From CAZVRZ01 sp964629965 (GTDB taxonomy: Bacteria; Chloroflexota; Anaerolineae; Anaerolineales; UBA4823), in assembly GCA_964629965.1 (NCBI GenBank), contig CAZVRZ010000215.1:1-7489 (forward strand): a stretch of 7,489 nucleotides of DNA, given 5' to 3'. The notes under the pieces are model-generated. The model was not told where the DNA came from. It saw only the letters and a program-made list of their open reading frames with translations, and did no database searches. The position numbers were made by a program, and so were the translations under genes. Shown piece by piece: positions 6,387 through 7,489 of the stretch; within the stretch, counting starts at the first letter, position 1, and every line of letters starts with the position of its first letter.

Positions 6387-7087
6387 CATTCAACCTCCTG
6401 GTTGAGGATCTCCGCAACTTGGAACAAGGTTTGGCAGAAGTATAGTACACCGGGCTGGGGTTTGCGTACTAGGATAGCCGGAAGCCCCACCTGGTTGGCT
6501 CCCACGATGTCCGCCTGCAAGCTGTCACCGATCATCCAGATGCGCTCGGCGCCTGCCAGATAAGTTAACACCGTATGGAAAGCGACGGGGTTGGGCTTTT
6601 CGTAACCCAGGCGCGCTGAATTAAAGACCCGCGCCAGGCGAGGCAACAGATTCAGATGTTGGAGAATGCGTTCCAATTCCGGCGCGTGATTTGAGAGGAG
6701 CACGTGCTTCCAACCCGATGCAGACAAGCTGTCTAGGGCAGGCAGTACATCCTCGAAAAGCGCCCAGTGCGCCAGATCGGTGTAAACCGGTCGGACCATC
6801 CTAGACAGAGCGACCACCTGGGGTCCAGCCAGGCCGACCCCTGCCAGGGCACGTTCGAAAACAGGATACAATCTTTCCCACCATTGATCATCCTTCTGGA
6901 TTTCCAGGTGCGGCTGTTCGGGTGACTGCCAGGGGAAGCCGGATTGGAGGTAAGGGCGGATTTGATCCAGAGTCACAACAGCGCCAGGCACGTTTTGCTG
7001 GATTATTTCGAGCAGCGCAGCGCTGTACATGCCGCCCTGCCGATAGCCCAATGTGCCGTCAAAATCCCATATCAAGGCCTTTGTCAC
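6386..7087 (-). CDS. HAD-superfamily hydrolase, probably a phosphatase
   Basis: A 233-aa cytoplasmic hydrolase of the haloacid dehalogenase superfamily; such proteins dephosphorylate small metabolites, with phosphoglycolate phosphatase-like enzymes the closest in style. All four catalytic motifs are present: motif I DFDGT with nucleophile Asp8 and acid/base Asp10, motif II LLSNH (Ser132), motif III GYEKPNP (Lys164), and motif IV MIGDSLQAD (Asp188, Asp193). Residues about 18-105 form a helical C1-type cap. The start is GTG at 7087; no in-frame ATG lies in front of it and the N-terminus MTKALIWDFDGTL fits the family. Only a weak GCGAGA ribosome site precedes it. The GTG overlaps the stop codon of an 18-codon upstream frame (GTGA), which could supply ribosomes by coupling. 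First full gene of a two-gene operon with the PNPOx-like protein. Substrate unknown. Confidence 0.92.
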   Translation of the reverse strand: MTKALIWDFDGTLGYRQGGMYSAALLEIIQQNVPGAVVTLDQIRPYLQSGFPWQSPEQPHLEIQKDDQWWERLYPVFERALAGVGLAGPQVVALSRMVRPVYTDLAHWALFEDVLPALDSLSASGWKHVLLSNHAPELERILQHLNLLPRLARVFNSARLGYEKPNPVAFHTVLTYLAGAERIWMIGDSLQADIVGANQVGLPAILVRKPQPGVLYFCQTLFQVAEILNQEVE

Positions 7088-7140
7088 GCATTCATCTCGC
7101 TTTCACCATGCCGCATGAGATACAGTTTCATTGCATTCAT
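7084..7140 (-). pseudogene. 18-codon stump of a histidine phosphatase / phosphoglycerate mutase-family gene
   Basis: The frame from ATG 7140 encodes MNAMKLYLMRHGESEMNA and then stops at TGA (7086-7084). The MKLYLMRHGESE part is the canonical N-terminus of SixA/phosphoglycerate mutase-type histidine phosphatases; LMRHGESEMN fits the family signature [LIVM]-x-R-H-G-[EQ]-x3-N, including the His that becomes phosphorylated. The remaining roughly 140-200 residues of such an enzyme are absent, and the HAD gene begins at once in another frame, sharing GTGA with this stop codon. It is therefore most simply the remnant of a deleted neighbour. It may still be translated: a TATAAT box ends 6 nt before its ATG, so the transcript could be leaderless and the mini-ORF could feed ribosomes into the HAD gene. 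M4 (7131) is an alternative start. Motif match is seen; history and use are inferred. Confidence 0.5.
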
Positions 7141-7146
7141 GGTGTG

Positions 7147-7152
7147 ATTATA
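7147..7152 (-). promoter_or_regulatory. TATAAT -10 box of HAD/PNPOx operon promoter (possibly leaderless transcript)
   Basis: A perfect TATAAT reads on the minus strand from 7152 to 7147, followed by CACACC and then ATG at 7140. With standard spacing, transcription would start on the A of that ATG, the arrangement of leaderless mRNAs. No good -35 lies 16-18 nt upstream (CCCTAC at 17 nt), so promoter strength or an activator requirement is open. Confidence 0.45.
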
Positions 7153-7293
7153 AAGCAGTTCCCCATGTAGTAGGGGGTTGGTGGGTGACTTCGCCGACCG
7201 CGCCCCCCACAAATTCCGCCTTGCTCCCGTCGGCGGGTGGGGCATCGGGACTTCTTGACTTTACAAAAGCCCTGTGAACCTCGCGCTGAAGTA

Positions 7294-7322
7294 TTGACGT
7301 ATTATTGGAATCCTGATAAACT
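7294..7322 (+). promoter_or_regulatory. Upstream candidate promoter (P1) before tRNA-Thr
   Basis: TTGACG (7294-7299; five of six consensus bases) and TAAACT (7317-7322; four of six) are separated by 17 nt. Transcription would start near 7329, upstream of the second promoter, giving a tandem arrangement often seen at stable RNA genes. Confidence 0.45.
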
Positions 7323-7369
7323 CCAACCCCGCCAGAGTATAACAACCGCTACAAAGTGGTTTGTAAATC

Positions 7370-7398
7370 TTGTCTGGATAACATCCCTCTGGTATAAT
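7370..7398 (+). promoter_or_regulatory. Proximal promoter (P2) for tRNA-Thr
   Basis: TTGTCT (7370-7375) and a perfect TATAAT (7393-7398) are separated by 17 nt. The start point would be near 7405, about 31 nt before the tRNA. The AT-rich stretch TTTGTAAAT directly in front of the -35 could act as an UP-like element. Confidence 0.7.
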
Positions 7399-7435
7399 GC
7401 TCTCGCTTTGAGGCTGGTACATTTACAATTTACCC

Positions 7436-7489
7436 GCCGACGTAGCTCAATCGGCAGAGCAACCGCCTTGTAAGTGGTAGGTTACGGGT
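7436..7489 (+). tRNA. trnT: tRNA-Thr (anticodon UGU), 3' part beyond window
   Basis: Fifty-four nucleotides fit the tRNA consensus. The 5' acceptor strand is GCCGACG, then T8-A9, the D-arm GCTC...GAGC with GG in an 8-nt loop, and the anticodon stem ACCGC/GTGGT (one G-T wobble) enclosing loop CTTGTAA with anticodon TGT, which reads ACA (Thr). The variable loop AGGTT and the first strand of the T-stem (ACGGG, then T) follow before the window ends. The T-loop, the second T-stem strand and the acceptor 3' strand lie outside, so completeness cannot be confirmed. Further tRNA genes may follow. Confidence 0.9.

Larger units (their letters stand above)
7088..7435. other. Gene-poor region between the HAD operon and tRNA-Thr
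   Basis: Apart from the 18-codon stump and the promoter boxes annotated separately, no believable gene is seen in these 348 nt. A 65-codon minus-strand frame (7345-7148) has no recognisable motif, runs through the promoter boxes and is judged spurious. The part from 7173 to 7249 is rich in G-runs and C-runs: GGGGG at 7173-7177, CCCCCC at 7203-7208, GTGGGG at 7237-7242. The two G-runs could pair alternatively with the single C-run. The part from 7290 to 7400 is AT-richer and carries plus-strand promoters. Confidence 0.6.

Noticed and set aside
7148..7345. 65-codon minus-strand frame in the intergenic region
   Set aside because: Low-complexity composition, no motif, no supported start, and it overlaps promoter boxes on both strands.
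7436..7489. tRNA 3' end as an integration (att) site for a mobile element
   Set aside because: The tRNA 3' end is outside the window and no integrase or repeated tRNA fragment is visible.

Overview
This 7.5 kb window reads as an ordinary chromosomal stretch from a moderately GC-rich bacterium. Protein styles (the LipB variant, the lipoprotein with an HExxH peptidase domain, the Cys-rich-anchored FHA protein, the PNPOx-like protein) suggest Chloroflexota, probably Anaerolineae. That placement is an impression from sequence style, not a search result. Short well-formed promoters (TTGACA/TATAAT type), clear Shine-Dalgarno sites and dense gene packing fit a free-living bacterial chromosome. I see no phage, IS element, CRISPR array or plasmid signature.

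Layout, left to right. The window opens inside lipB (octanoyltransferase, 5' end missing). Next comes a strong promoter and a 208-aa FHA-domain protein with a Pro-rich linker and a Cys-rich C-terminal membrane anchor. A minus-strand 601-aa lipoprotein with an HExxH metallopeptidase domain converges on it, with a long imperfect hairpin between the two 3' ends. Divergent from the lipoprotein is a class V PLP aminotransferase of the alanine/serine-glyoxylate or phosphoserine type, with its own promoter and a strong terminator hairpin. A TRAM plus Fe-S RlmD/RumA-type RNA uracil methyltransferase follows on the plus strand. It ends 2 nt from the end of a minus-strand two-gene operon: an HAD-family hydrolase followed, with ATGA overlap, by a PNPOx-like flavin-binding protein. 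The window closes with a promoter region and the first 54 nt of a tRNA-Thr(UGU) gene.

The genes do not form one pathway; they are mostly separate housekeeping or envelope units. The most unusual point is just upstream of the HAD gene. An 18-codon minus-strand reading frame (7140 to 7084) encodes the N-terminal signature of the histidine phosphatase/phosphoglycerate mutase family (MKLYLMRHGESEMNA) and then stops in a GTGA overlap with the HAD start codon. It begins exactly where a TATAAT box would place the transcription start, so it may be a leaderless mini-ORF that couples translation into the HAD gene. It looks like the stump of a deleted phosphatase gene. I did not find a convincing complete novel system.
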